Notes: generated from the letters alone by a model not told the origin. Counted from the first letter of the stretch, positions 35,343 through 47,652 are shown. The stretch: 64,000 bases of DNA from Larix kaempferi (GCA_027924585.1 BSBM01000606.1:12405501-12469500); one strand, 5' to 3'. Numbers and translations are program-made.

Positions 35343-36727
35343 TGTAATGTACCCTCCCGTGGTCCCAATCCAAGGAAGGGAACATGATGCCAATATTTGG
35401 GATTTTACATAAACTCAACCCATTCATTAGATTCATACACATAAATTCAAGAGTGTGCAGATACAAATTTAGCAAATATGCATAGCGGAATTAAAACTCA
35501 TCCACACATATATCATATGCATAGAGCATATAAAAAACAGTCATCAATTTAAACATTGCAGAAGTAGATACATAGACAGAAAAACACTTATCTTCATTGG
35601 GCAATTGTCCCAAACAACTAGCTATGTCGCTGCAACATTCCACCCAACCATAGGCCAGTTGTGTTCATCAATTCTCTCAACACAATTGCCACCGCCGAGA
35701 TGGGCATGATTCTTACAAGGAAAAGGGGACATTAAATCTCCTACACAGTCAAACAACATTGCATCTAAGCCAAGCCAATACACAGCTGGGTTTATCAGGC
35801 TAAATATGAACCTAGGATGCTTGCACTCAAGCTGAAACCAAACCAATGGATACCCATACCCATACCCCAACATACTATTTACACACACAACAAAACATAG
35901 TCATTAGGCATGAATACACATGTTTAACAATGGGATTTACAAACAGGATGGCCATGGGCTTTCCAAAATCGTTTCTAGCAAAAAATGGATTGTGAGATGG
36001 GGAAAAACACTCACACAGAGGAAAACGAATTCTCTCTCAACTAACTAAGCATTCACCAGCCAAAAAAATCCCTATGGAATCCCAATTCAATTCCCCTTCT
36101 TCCTCATCGATATAGAACACAAAAACGCCCTTCTACCAGCCGAGAATGAGGGAAAACACAGGATTTTGATGGGGAAAAATGCCTAGCCAGCTCCCCACTC
36201 ATGAGAGAGCCAAACTGGTTGATGGATTAAAAAATGGCTTGGGGTGCAATTCATGGCTCTTTTCTTTCCCAAGAAGAAAAAAATGATTTTCCATGCAGGG
36301 TGGCTTGCCCATACCTGAATTTGGACAGCCATACCTCTCATTCCCCAAGGCATTAACTACCTTAACCAACTCTTGGGAGAAATCAATGATTGGGTACACA
36401 AGTCAACATGGGTAGTTGAGGGTTTGATGGGTTCTCTCATTGACACTTGGCTTGACTTGATTGGCTCAAGATTTGAATGTTTTCCCTCCCAATTCCTTGT
36501 AAAATCACATGCCCATCTCTTGTTGCATTGCATAGCTAGTTGTGGGTATTTTATTAAAATGCATATTTACATGATGTTTGAAATTCCAATGTGCCTGGCT
36601 AGCATGCAAACCATATGCATCAATAAATCGATGGCAGGGCCTTGGACTGGATCTCCTCACCATGATTTTATAACAATATTACATCATTTACATTTTAATA
36701 TATTGGGGTCAAACTAGGGATGTTACA
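35343..36727 (-). repeat. Right LTR (5' LTR) of the non-coding element, 1,385 bp
   Basis: Starts TGTAATGTACCCTCCCG and ends GGATGTTACA; full-length partner of 17665-19050. The frame at 36199-36399 and others here are translations of LTR sequence that recur in the left LTR at 18429-18720. Confidence 0.9.
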
Positions 36728-36771
36728 TCAAGGTGCTCCATCTTTTTGAAATATCCTATTTTGGTCAAACA

Positions 36772-37997
36772 TGGTATCATAGCTCTTATGAAGCTCTACT
36801 TATATTGGTGATCGATATATTGAACCGATGTTTCCATATGCATGAAATGATTTTTGGTGTTTTATACGTTTTGCATTTTTGGGATGACAGACGCATTCCA
36901 TTGCGTCCAAAGCAGTACTTTCAATTGGAAATAGTTCTCATTCCACTAAAAAAGGTTTATGTTTTCCCAAGATATGACCATTTTACTAGATACAAATGTA
37001 TATTGTTTACAGTTACATATTTTAAAAAAATTTCTCATATTCTTTCATATTTTATCCCAGTTTTTGTTTTGTATTTGGTTTGTTACCTTTTCAATATGTG
37101 TATGCTCTTTGTTGTGTGCTCTATGCGAACTCGAAAAATCAGAAACAGAGAAGAATGGGTTTTCTTTACTATATATGCTCTTTATCATGTCCTTTGTGTG
37201 AACTCAATAGACAAGAAACATGTCGAAAACTTACATTTTCTAGTTACCCTAACCAAGGACTAACCCGCAATGAGAGAAATTTATGTTTTGGAACTTTGTT
37301 TTATTGTTTTATTGTTTTTCTATGATTATGTAATGTCTTGTAGGAAAAAAAACATATTTTTTGGGGAAAGCATGAACTTCAAGGAAAACAAAAAAGGGTC
37401 GTCGTTCCTCCCTTCCAACTTTTACATATATTTTCTATTAGTTCATTTGGTTGAAAGTTGCTTTATTAAATAATAGGACTTGGGTCCAAGTTTTCATTTT
37501 GGTAGTTTCTTTTTTCTAAAAAATACATGTAACTTCTATATTAGGTTACTCTATTGTAAAAATGAAACTCACTTGTTTTATAAAAGTGAGTCACTTAAAA
37601 TTGTAAAGTCTTTTAGTTTTTGCATGCAATAATGTAACTTTCTTGTAAAAGTTACCTCCACCTATATTATAAAAGTCGTTCACATAAAGCAACACTATTA
37701 TAAAGAGAGATTAATAGTCTAAGTTGGAAAAGGGGGGGCCTATTTTTTCCATGTGGGTTAGTCTTCTACCTCCATGTGTCTATTTGGATTCAACTTCAAA
37801 CATTTTAAAACAAGCATAACTTTGGAATCCAAGGTCTATTTTTAGTGTTTTTTTCTTCAACATCTTTGCATCTAGAATATTAATTTCTCTTTTTGAGGCC
37901 ATATTACCTAAATATTATGATATGGTTTCTCCATGTGATATTATTCTTACTAGTACCAACTACTTCTCATGGAAAGCAACTATGGAGGATGTCCCAT
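36772..37997. other. Sequence downstream of the outer LTR primer site; no gene
   Basis: Begins with TGGTATCATAGCTC (primer site of the 17245 LTR). It should be internal sequence of that element, but no Gag is recognisable. The 176-codon plus frame (36733-37263) starts inside the LTR, is rich in F/Y/L and matches no known domain. A G-run (AAAAGGGGGGGCC) at about 37728-37740 resembles a polypurine tract but no LTR could be defined after it. Confidence 0.4.
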
Positions 37998-38770
37998 CAG
38001 TAGTACAAAATGAGACATAAGTGACGAGGTGAGCAAAAAATTTGGTCACAACAGCGTTTTCAAGAGATAAATTACAAAAATTGAGAAATTTTAAGTGAGC
38101 TAACTAAAAATGACCAAGATAAATGACCAATTTGGTCTCAGGATAAGAACTAAACTAAAAATGACCACATAACAACCAGTCATTTATTTGGTCATTTTTA
38201 GCTATGTCACTCCGACAATCGAAAATTACAATTTTGACAATGAATTTGTACAATTTACTAAATTTTAACATTGTAGATGGATTCAAATACCCCTTTCAAG
38301 GAGTCTCAAGGGGTCTTTGAATCCATTTGCAGTGTTAAAATTTAGTAAATTTGTAACATTGTAGATGGATTCAGAGACATGAGTAGTGTTGAAGCATGAT
38401 GTCATAGGAAAACCTACTGAAATTTTCTGCAAGATAATCTCATATGTACTTTCACATTCAGTTCAATGTGCTTATCATGTCCAAATATTATTTTTCCATT
38501 TTTTCTTTCAGATTATCCCTTTGACAAATATGCCAAGTTGCATCATGTTCATCATCATAGTGTGGTTGATTCGAGTCTTGGATATTTGTTGTGTCTTTCT
38601 CTCTCGACATTGTCACGACGTCATGGAGTTGGTGTCATTATGTTTTGGTTGTCATACTAGTCATGTTCATATTTTATTTGAACAAAACCATCATCTTTTG
38701 ACCCTCTTGGCAGTCTGTTAAAGTTTCAATAAGTTCATTTTTTTTGCATCATCATGATGTTAGCTAAAAA
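37998..38770. mobile_element. CACTA-like terminus in the opposite orientation, with internal hairpin
   Basis: Starts CAGTAGTACAAAATGAGAC (first CACTA changed to CAGTA), matching the reverse complements of 5139 and 7731. Subterminal AAATGACCA/TCATTTTT motifs follow to 38215. At 38250-38380 there is an inverted repeat (TTACTAAATTTTAACATTGT... against ...AGTGTTAAAATTTAGTAA) related to the module at 4643-4780. 38690-38765 is homologous, inverted, to 4215-4310. Its far end and transposase were not found. Confidence 0.45.
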
Positions 38771-41610
38771 TTATTAATTTCACAACCTCCAATATAATTA
38801 ATTCTCCGCATGCATCCATTCATCATGGTTATGATCCTCGCACCTCAGTTTGGAAAGTTATAAATTTCCCCTCAAGTCTCTCCCCTGCAAAAAATCGCCA
38901 ATATCCTCCATTTTGAAAAGAAAAAAAATCCTCCCAACTTTTTGTAAAATTATTTTTAATTAAAAATTAAGAGTTACCATGATTCTAATATTTAAGTCAC
39001 TTAAGTCACGAGCATTGTAAGTAATCTTTTTTGGGTTACACTATATATTTAATTGACAACAAATTATAAGTACCCTGTGTATATTGATCATGACGATGTC
39101 CTAGCTGCGAGAAACCAAATTGATCATCATGATGTATTGTCGACTAGAATCATTATACCCATCGGCATACTGGCCCATATCCATAATTTTGTAACCATGT
39201 TTATCAATCAGGTTCATTGCATCCTATCCCCTAGAACATGTCCTACCGTTGAGTGAAGTAAAAATGGTCTACTTCCTCTAGCCTTCGCTATAGACGTTGT
39301 TGATTTAATGGGATAAACTATAGGATCTTCATTTGGATAGGGGCCTACTCCCAAAGGTTCCAGGTCAACATAAATTGTTAGCGGTGCCCTTTATCTAGTG
39401 CGTGATGTCCCTCTCTCCGAGTTTGCATACTTGTGTGTGGTACCAATCCAAAGGTGTGCCTTGTCTGTTCATCCCCTCAGTTATGTTCACTCAACTATCC
39501 ACAATTTGTATATATTTCATCATATATATATATTATAAACAACATATTTTATATAAAGCAAAAACTAAACATTAATATAATAATATAAATACATATCAAT
39601 GAAAAACAAAGAAATATATAAGTATGTTATTAAAAAAATCTTAATATATAATATTGTGGAAAAAAAAACACAATATATATAATTAAAAAATATATATATA
39701 TGTTCTTAAAACAAGTTTGTAATATAATATTGTGAAAACAAAACACTAAATCATTAAAAATAAGTGTCAAATAAGAGACTCACCTCGCGATCAACCCTCA
39801 CCTTGTCACAAGTTCATTGGATTTTCATACAACATTTCCTTCCCTAACACAACATGTTAGACGAGAAAATTGTGTGTTGCACAACACATCACAACTCTAA
39901 AATTTGTGACTAGCGAAGAAGGAATTGTGGGACCATGAATATAGTAATATTAAAATGTTCCATAGTGAAATACATCACATGGAAAAAAACCTTTAGAATA
40001 GTGACATGGTTCCCCATTTCACGTAATACAAAAATTCCATCATGTTGCACATTACATGGCATGAAACTTTACATTTGCAATAAAATACATCGTGAGCCTC
40101 ATAGCGTACAATGTACACATTTTACCTTGCAATACATCACAGTCCCAAAAGACTTGGATTAATGTGACATGGCAAAAATACAAAAAACTCGGAAAGCCCT
40201 GTTGTCCACAACAACGACTAAGATGGAGCTCGATATCCTCAATACCACACAGACTATGCGGATGGGTATCAATACCGTTGATGCCACCAACATGTATGCG
40301 AACGTAGGTCAATGCCTCCGCCAAGTATGTGGATAGAGTGGATTTTAGATTATTTAAGATTGATTGGTCATTAGTCAAATCCAATGGAGTTTATGACTTA
40401 TCGGGGTTTGTGTTTTGATCATAAAACCCTTAATGGGTGCCATTTTTTTGGCTTTCGCGAGAGGGGAGGGGGTTTCTTTGGATCTGAAAGGACATTACGT
40501 TGTTTGAATGGGTGTGTGAACTTGGGGTTTCGAGAATTTAATAAATCATGTCAACTAGAAATCCATTTTGGGGTTTGGAAAATTCACAACTATATATTTG
40601 GACTTGTAGTAATGGAGAAAAGCACAACAATTGACAGAACTTGGAGGCTATTGAAGAGGCGGGTGAGGACTTTTGTAGTAGCGGAGTACAAATATACGTA
40701 TCCTTTTTCAGGTTAGTAAATGCTTTGTTTCATATCCCCTTGTTGTTCTCATGTTCCTTTGAAGTATTCTCTGTGGTTTTGAATCTTGGAATCAATATCC
40801 TCTCTATATTTGTCTTAGTTATCAACTTATTAGCCACAGAATGTAGTGATCAAAGTGGTGTATTTTGATTCAGTTGGGGAAGACTTATCACAAATTTTCT
40901 ATTCTATTGTTTAATTGTATGATCTCCTCCTTTTAAATAAATTTAGCTTCTACAGTCAGGGATATTAATATTTTCATATTCCACAATACAAATAAACAAA
41001 CTTTAGTAGTTTTGTATCTTTACCTCATGAGGTTCCTAGGTCAATGATGAAAGGGAATATTTCATCATCCACTTGGCCATTCGGGGTTGTGTCCCTCTTC
41101 TATTGAACTCTAGATTCAAATGCTTTGACTAATTTTTGACTATCGAGGAGAACCTAGCATTGTATGTATCGAATTATTCCGTGGTTGAATCCCTAATTAT
41201 GTTGTGCAAGGGTCCTTGGGGTATTTGCATTGCCTGTTTACATTTTTGTGGCCTCCCTTGGTAGAAACCCTATTCTACCTTCTTATACAAGCTGCTACAG
41301 CCTTCACTAACTGTTCTCTATCTTACCTTCTTATCCCCTTTTAGTTTTATTGCTAATATGTGACGCATTTTCAAAACAAAAAAAATGCTCTCTTGTAATA
41401 TTTGTGTATGTCTCTGTTACACTTTGAAACCCATGGCCCAACAAGAGTAACACCTTTACTAAACAATGTGAAATATCTTTTGTATGTTTGTATTCCACTT
41501 TGAAACCCATTTCCCAATAGGAGTAACCGTTATAGGATAAGCTCTATAAGTAGGTGGTAACCATTACAGGATAAGCTCTGTAGGCACAATATTATGCTAT
41601 AATTAAAAAT
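38771..41610. other. A/T-rich sequence, no gene recognised
   Basis: Contains AT-rich runs (39500-39720), small duplications (TTTGAAACCCAT at about 41425 and 41500; GGATAAGCTCT at about 41536 and 41571) and scattered short frames. The plus frame 40384-40716 (110 codons) and the minus frame 40052-40384 (110 codons) have no recognisable domain. No tRNA-like box was seen. Confidence 0.5.
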
Positions 41611-42493
41611 TGTTAACAAGTGAATCAATTGATCATTGGGAATAATGTAGTTTCCATTTAGAAGCATCTTCTAGGTCCCTTTTGTGAAAATCCTCACAGC
41701 AGATCTAAGAGATGATGTATACCTCACAAGAAAGTAATTGATTAAGCAAGAAAATAGAAGAAGAGTGGTCAATGCAATATAATGAGCAACAAAATAATAA
41801 TATAGTAGAACTTAGATAGAAGCAAAAATACTTCACACACACTAATTAATTAATCACAATATGGACAAATAAATAGTACAATGCATGAGGATTCGAATGC
41901 CTAAGGTGGCAATTTGAATTAGCCTTCATGGACTGATCAAAGGATCACTAGACTGTCATCGGAGCACAACTAGTAATCTATCTCATCATCAGTGGAGTCA
42001 TCAATGCTCAAGTAACTGTCAACCATCAGTCAAACTGAGTCTAACTGAGTGTGGTAGGTGTAACTGAGTGTAAATGGCACTAACTAAATGAAGGAGGCTC
42101 AGTGGAGGGCGCATGAGGAGCTAACTGGAGTCAGAATGGGAAGTCTAGTCTCACTAGAGATCCATCGGAGTGATACAATCAGTTGAGAGTCAGTCTAGCC
42201 TTAAATCAAGGAAAGAACTGATGATAAATCAATTAACTGAAGTGCAACTGAGTGGTAGGTGAGAGGGGGCGCATGAGATGCATGCAATTGCATGAAGGGG
42301 TGCACTAAGCACTAGGAGGGCTAAAACTAATATGAGAGAAGCTCCTGGGGGCTGGCTAACTGAGGTCTAGGTGCTGGACTGATAACTCGGATGCATGCAA
42401 ATGCATGCAAACCCTAAAAGTGCATGCATGACTGGAAATGAAAGTAATGAAAATGTTGCTAGGACTAGGATGGAGTATAGGAATATCCTAACA
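41611..42493 (-). repeat. Probable 3' LTR (883 bp) of a minus-strand element
   Basis: Plus strand begins TGTTAACAAG and ends ATATCCTAACA, so the minus strand reads TGTTAGGATAT...TTGTTAACA with TG...CA ends. On the right (42494-42503) the minus strand has ATTAGGGGGGG, a polypurine tract in the correct place. No matching partner LTR was found to the right, so the element is truncated or the call is wrong. Confidence 0.45.
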
Positions 42494-43330
42494 CCCCCCC
42501 TAATCTATCCTGGGCCCTGGTAACTAAGACCAAAGGTCACCCAACACAATGAATAATAACAGTCAATAAACCGAGGAAATGGGGAAAACCTCATGGGAAA
42601 AATACCCCACCTCAAAATAGACTGTAAGGCACACACAAAAATAAATGCTCCAAACTCAAGCAGGTGTGATGCTTGATCATATGTCTGGAGGTATCTTCTT
42701 CTTGGGAAGAAGTGGATCATGCTCAGAAAGCATGTGCTTGTACTTTCTCTTTAGATCGAATGTGATGATAACAAATCCAAAAGTATGAGGATGATCCTTG
42801 AACCTGTGATTCGAATCAGTTGAGGTAGGATCAAAAACATGAATGTGCATATTGTCTTTTGTCTTCTCCTTCGAACCATCATGGGTGAGATTATGCCAAA
42901 AAGAACCATAAAAAAAAATGATTGCTTGGAATCCAAATCAGCTCCAAGACTTTATAAATGGTTTCTTGAGATCTCCTTTGAACCAGCAGGGGTGAGATCA
43001 AAACCATCATATGCATGAGAAATTATCCCAAGTAGTAATTTCTTAGAATCCAAATTAGATCCAAGACTTCAATCATGGTTTCTTGAGATCTCCTTTGAAC
43101 CATAAGAGGTGAGATCAAAACCAGTAAATGCATGAGAAATTACCCTAAGCGAATGGCCATGGTTTCTTGAGATCTCCTATGAATCAATAGGGGTGAGATC
43201 AAAACCATGATATGCATGATAAATTATCCCAAGAAAATAGCAATAGCCATAATCTTCAATAACCTTCTGAAAGCATGAAATAATGATCATATAGTAGTAA
43301 ATATGAGGTGATTTCTTGAGGAGAGCGAAT
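42494..43330. other. Presumed 3' internal region of the 41.6 kb element with diverged tandem repeats
   Basis: The text TTTCTTGAGATCTCC with GGTGAGATCAAAACCA recurs with starts at 42962, 43079 and 43163 (spacings 117 and 84 bp), each followed by ATGCATGAGAAATTA-like text. No coding frame is supported (the minus frames at 42505-42720 and 42751-42936 lack motifs). Confidence 0.55.
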
Positions 43331-43559
43331 GCATTACCTCCAATATCTTATTTTACCTCAGAAATATTCATGTGATCATGATGCAAACCAACAAACTCTG
43401 GTGCAAGAGAGGATTTAGGACCTTCTACAATATCTAGAGTGTGAGCTGGCACAGAAAGAGAAGAACTTTGGAGCATGAGTGTAGAATCTACAAGTTCTTC
43501 TTCTCACATAACCCATTTGTCCACTTTTTCCAGCATTTGAGCCTCTAAAACCTTCAAAG

Positions 43560-43960
43560 GGTCACCAAAAATACCATAATACACATTTTCCCCCTCAAAA
43601 TATGTATTTTTCCTCAAAAAACATGAAAAACCCTAAAAAAGGGTCCAAAATTCCCAAAAATCAATTAAAAGGGAATAATATTCAAAAATATTCAAAAAGG
43701 AAAAAGAGGGAAAAAGAGACCTAAACCATGTTGGTCAATACCATTGGTTTCCTTAAACCATAATAGTATTCCCCATCACCGAAAAACTATAAAAAGGTGA
43801 TAGGGGCTTCTCACTATTCATCCACATTTTATCCTATCCTTATGCTGCCAAATTCCTTATGAGAGCCATTGCCTCCCTTTTTGAGTTTGAAGATCTCCAT
43901 TGAAGCATTGGAGAAGAAGAGACCATTGGACATTGAAACACCTCAACCTTGGAGCTGCTC
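43560..43960 (+). repeat. LTR fragment related to the Gag-protease element, opposite orientation
   Basis: The plus strand here matches the minus strand of the 23032-23804 LTR in order: GGAAAAAGAGGGAAAAAG, CCTAAACCAT, a TATA-like CTATAAAAAGGTGATAGG (43788-43805), then TCCACATTTTATCCTATCCT and TCCATTGAAGCATTGGAG. Similarity is patchy and the TG/CA ends are not preserved, so it is an old truncated copy or a sister family. Confidence 0.55.
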
Positions 43961-44208
43961 AAACTCTCATTGTTTATTGTTCTTAAATCTAGTTTTTTAT
44001 TTCTTTGCACATTTTAATGTTAGATCAGATTTACTGTTATTTACATTAGTTTTTACTTTTACATTGAGACTGCTATTACTAGTTAGTAGGTGCACTTTTA
44101 GCACATGCTTGGTTGAAAAACCAAGCAACAACTGTTTATATTGATCATCTGCAACGATTATTTTATGCGCAGAAATAGTATGCTGCCCATCCAATATATA
44201 AAAATTTA

Positions 44209-44844
44209 CTAATGGTGAATTAATTTCTTCTTCATTTCTAGGAGAAAGGCCAATGTGGTCTCCTTATCGAAAGGCAATAGAATAGCATCTCTCAATGTTG
44301 TTGTAAATGTATGGAGAAGAGATACAACCATTTTTTGCATGACCTCCTCATCAACCATTCGATATTGTAAGTGTAGAGGAACAACAACACATCTTGTTAC
44401 GTCAATGGAAAAAACTTGCTCATTGAACAAAAATAGTTTGATCTGCTCATGTTGAACTTCTTTTGAACTTTCGAAGCTCTTAGTCACTTTCCGCAACATT
44501 GCTTTAGAAGGAATTTGTTTGAGTTGTTTGAAGGAACATTTGTCCACATCTTTTAGAATAAATTGGAGAAATGCTCTTCTATTGTACATAAGAATCCTTT
44601 CATGGCTTTCCTTTATCGACCTAGACTTATTAATATTCATGTAATGCAATACAGAGGAAGTTTTCACAACCAACATTCTTTTCCTCCATGCCGACAAAAT
44701 TCCTTTCTTTAGCGATGTCGTGGTATCAATTCTGGAATGATTAGAAACATCATACAAGGGCCAAACCCACCTTTGCTTTGCATAGGAAATCAGATCTGGA
44801 TCGGGACCACTTTTCATTAGATTTGGTCGATAATTACAAACCAT
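44209..44844 (-). CDS. Hypothetical 211-residue protein, family not recognised
   Basis: The longest uninterrupted open frame in the window that I cannot tie to a known transposon domain. It starts at ATG 44844 (MVCNYRPNLMKSGPDPDLIS) and ends at 44209. It is basic (many K and R), with no signal peptide, no obvious membrane segment and no Cys/His cluster. Middle part: SSVLHYMNINKSRSIKESHE, RRAFLQFILKDVDKCSFKQL; C-terminal part: LLHTFTTTLRDAILLPFDKE, TLAFLLEMKKKLIHH. It lies next to an LTR fragment (43560-43960) and among repeats. It could be an exon of a decayed gene, an accessory transposon frame or chance. An upstream stop lies close by, so the start is the first available ATG. Confidence 0.3.
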   Translation of the reverse strand: MVCNYRPNLMKSGPDPDLISYAKQRWVWPLYDVSNHSRIDTTTSLKKGILSAWRKRMLVVKTSSVLHYMNINKSRSIKESHERILMYNRRAFLQFILKDVDKCSFKQLKQIPSKAMLRKVTKSFESSKEVQHEQIKLFLFNEQVFSIDVTRCVVVPLHLQYRMVDEEVMQKMVVSLLHTFTTTLRDAILLPFDKETTLAFLLEMKKKLIHH

Positions 44845-45814
44845 AATATCAAGCTGTAGAATGAAACACTTTTCACCACCGCTTCAACTTGAACTCACAA
44901 CTTTTCATCAGATTCAACGTGATCCGCATATGTCAATATTCCAACTCTATTCTGAGCTCCGTTGTAATCCAAGTAGAATAGATATAAATCCGGGTACAAA
45001 TTATCTGGTTCTTCCATCTATCCCAACATACCATCCATTTGTGAATAGCTGAATGTAGTGATCTTTTGACAATTCAAAGCAAGGCATTTCTTGGTAGTTA
45101 CTGAGGCTCAACAACGTAGCCATACTTTATCTTCAAAACAATCAATATTAAGTAGTCAATATAAGAAGGCATACAATGTCTATAATTATAAATTAGCGTT
45201 TTAATATTATATGTATACTTGCAAATGTTCATGCTAATGATCGATGGTTAAGGAACGACCCATCATTTTCAAAATCAATTGATTGATTAAGAACAAATCT
45301 GCTAGCATTATACATGAGAGATCGAATGCACATTTTATAGAGTCGTTTGAGATAAGGACCATTCATAGAACGAGTGATCATCATAGAAGGGGAGGCCAAT
45401 CCTTCGTGTTTATGTGTATGAGTTTATCACATGTTTTGTATTTGAGTTTATGTGAGTTTTTGTACTTAATTTATATGTATGTGAATGGTAATTGCACATT
45501 GATTAATTGGAATACAAGTGCATGATTGTGAAGAAGAAACACATAGTTTGATGAATTCGTAGCTAACTAGTGAATACATTAGAGATTCAGCGTAGTTCTG
45601 TATACTACGATAGCTTCCAAGTGCGAAGTCATCTGGTGTTCTAGTTGATGTTAAATAGAACATTATGTGAAGATCGTAACCACATATGTGCATTGTCGTG
45701 GTTAAGAGAATCTTGATTATGCAACCCCCATATTCTCTTCGGGTTAGACTTCAACCTATTTACAAGGTGATGCCAAAGGCACCAGTGAAAGGGGTTTTTT
45801 TCTGTATACATTTA
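44845..45814. other. No gene recognised
   Basis: A 63-codon plus frame at 44861-45052 (LYSELRCNPSRIDINPGTNY) runs divergently from the 211-codon frame 16 bases away, but has no known motif. The rest is A/T-rich. No transposon terminus found. Confidence 0.4.
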
Positions 45815-46135
45815 TCTTGTGAATGAAGGGTCGGCCGACACTTATTGTGCTCAGTGTTCTTCCAGTGTTCACTATTCTTCATATACATGAATTAACACCC
45901 TTACCTTCGGAGGTTGAATATTTTTACAATTCCCTCATAAATGAAGGGTAGGCCGACACTTCTTGTGCTGAGGATTCGTTTCACAATAGTTCTATACAGT
46001 AAGAAGGGTCGGTCAATCCTTCTTCTGTTCCCCATTCTGGATACGGGTGAATTCACAATTCTCTAATAAAGGAAGGGGCGACCGATCTTCTTGCCAGATG
46101 TTAGGAGTCAGGATATTTTTTTTTTATATGTTGTA
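45815..46135. repeat. Palindromic-module repeats, left block
   Basis: Modules with the self-complementary core GAAGGGTCGGCCGACACTT / AAGAAGGGTCGGTCAATCC / GAAGGGGCGACCGATCTT occur near 45826, 45945, 46002 and 46072, separated by TTCACCATTCTGGATAC-like spacers. The same three module types recur at 54640-55570 on the other side of the copia element. Confidence 0.8.
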
Positions 46136-47056
46136 ACTTAGCTAATGTCCCGATCACCATGGTTACAGAAGCTTGATGGAGATCGACAGCCACAAGCGTT
46201 GTTCGCGAAAGTAAGATAGGACGGTTTAAGCATGGGTGGAGTGTTGCTAGCCCATGAGAAAGTTGGAAATTATATCAATGGGTGGAAGGATAGATCTAGG
46301 GACGACAGGTACTTCGGTGATTTGAGATGTGCGGGGTAATGGAATTTTCATATTTGCAAAGTTTTGGTAGGGACCGCATGTTTTGACGGTGTTGATCTGC
46401 TGGAGAAAGGCATCAGCGGCGGAGGTTTAGTTTGAAGATTGAGCATGCATGGAGTATCGGCATGTTCCAAATTCACGAACCTCGGTAAAGGCCCCATGTT
46501 TGGATGGTCGGGATGTGGACAGGGGCCAGATTGACAGTTGATAATAACTACGCAGATCTAAGGTGCAAGGAAGGCAGCATTTGAGAGATTGAATACTACG
46601 GAACCTGGAAGGCCGTGGGGCTAAGCATGGAAGGAGATCAATGGTACCAGATCGATCATGCATGATGGATGTCTCAGAGAAAATCCTTTATCGCTAGAGG
46701 TTTACCCCTTGCCCCCTTGGTCGAGGTCAAGGGGGCAAGTTAATTTAGATAGACTCAAATAGAATTGATCACCTTGGTGAATGCACATTCTATCTGGGAC
46801 CAAGTCCAACAACATTGATGCAATAACTAAACAACTAGCTCAAAGAAAACTTCAAAGAATCGGGTAAGAGAGCTACAATGGAATGTCAGACTATACATAT
46901 GGAACATAGTTATAATCATTTTGAATCTTTGATATATAATCAAATCTAGGGGTTTAAGCTTGCTCCCATGCATGCAAGAAAAATTCCCACTTCCAAAGCT
47001 ATATTCTTCATCCATGAGATGAAATGAGCTAAGACTTAAAATTGGACAAAAGTATA
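46136..47056. other. Between palindromic repeats and copia; contains a perfect hairpin
   Basis: No supported gene; the minus frames at 46427-46663 and 46827-47015 have no motif. A perfect 12 bp inverted repeat, CTTGCCCCCTTG (46708-46719) and CAAGGGGGCAAG (46728-46739), encloses an 8-base loop. Confidence 0.6.
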
Positions 47057-47061
47057 TGCAG

Positions 47062-47652
47062 TGTTAAATTTCAAGCATTAATTCACAACACTCTTTGATC
47101 TTTACTAAGAGAATAACATATACGGTATGTCAATGCATAACAATCACAATAAGCAGGACAAGCATCACAAGAATCAAAAGCATGAGAGATAAGAGACACC
47201 GAGTTTCTGTGGGGAAAACCCTAAGGTGAAAAACCCCACAAATTCCTCAAAGATAGAGAGAGCAATAGCTCAACCAAAGTACAACCAAAATACACTTGAG
47301 ATAGTCTCCTAGAGCAGATGATCCTCCTCCTCACTAGTGCGCCACTTTTCGAGTGACAGAAGTGTGAATTTTTGAATGATACAAATAGAGATCTCCCGAT
47401 CTCTATTTATACTAACCTGTTTTCCCAGTTACACTATGGGGCTGACTTGTCTATCTAGATACATCCACAATTTAATATATATTTCAGGGTCGACCCCACA
47501 CATGGTGGTCTAATAACCCATCGGCAAGTACACACACTTGCGACACTTGTCAATCCACATGACGACACTTCCTTATAGAGGAATAACACATCTCTAATAA
47601 GGGTACAATAAATATATATGAAATACATTCTGAAGTTACATATACATCAACA
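47062..47652 (-). repeat. Left LTR (3' LTR) of the copia element, 591 bp
   Basis: Begins TGTTAAATTTCAAGC and ends ACATCAACA. A TATA-like box reads GTATAAATAGAG on the minus strand (near 47397-47411). Confidence 0.95.

Larger units (their letters stand above)
17665..36727 (-). mobile_element. Non-coding LTR retrotransposon (LARD-like), minus, hosting a second element
   Basis: Bounded by paired LTRs (17665-19050 and 35343-36727) and a perfect 5 bp target duplication TCAAG (17660-17664 and 36728-36732). Orientation is minus: the primer site (TGGTATCAAAGTG) is beside the right LTR and a polypurine tract beside the left LTR. Excluding the inner element at 23032-33261 it is about 8.8 kb with about 6 kb internal, and neither internal half (19066-23026, 33267-35326) shows any Gag, protease, RT or integrase motif. 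It therefore depends on another element's proteins, like large retrotransposon derivatives (LARDs) in other plants. Confidence 0.85.
17245..36771 (+). mobile_element. LTR with primer site of a plus-strand retrotransposon, split by a nested insertion
   Basis: The LTR is in two pieces, 17245-17664 and 36733-36771, totalling about 459 bp once the nested element is removed. It starts TGTTGGGATATT and ends GTCAAACA (TG...CA, inverted TGTT/AACA), has a TATA-like CTCTATTTAAAGAG near 17460, and is followed immediately by TGGTATCATAGCTC at 36772, a tRNA-Met primer site. The right LTR of this element was not found. This is the outermost layer of a three-level nest. Confidence 0.6.

Noticed and set aside
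36733-37263. 176-codon plus frame
   Set aside because: It begins inside the split LTR, crosses the primer site, and is F/Y/L-rich without a domain, so it is probably chance.
37728-37745. G run resembling a polypurine tract
   Set aside because: No LTR start or partner could be found after it.
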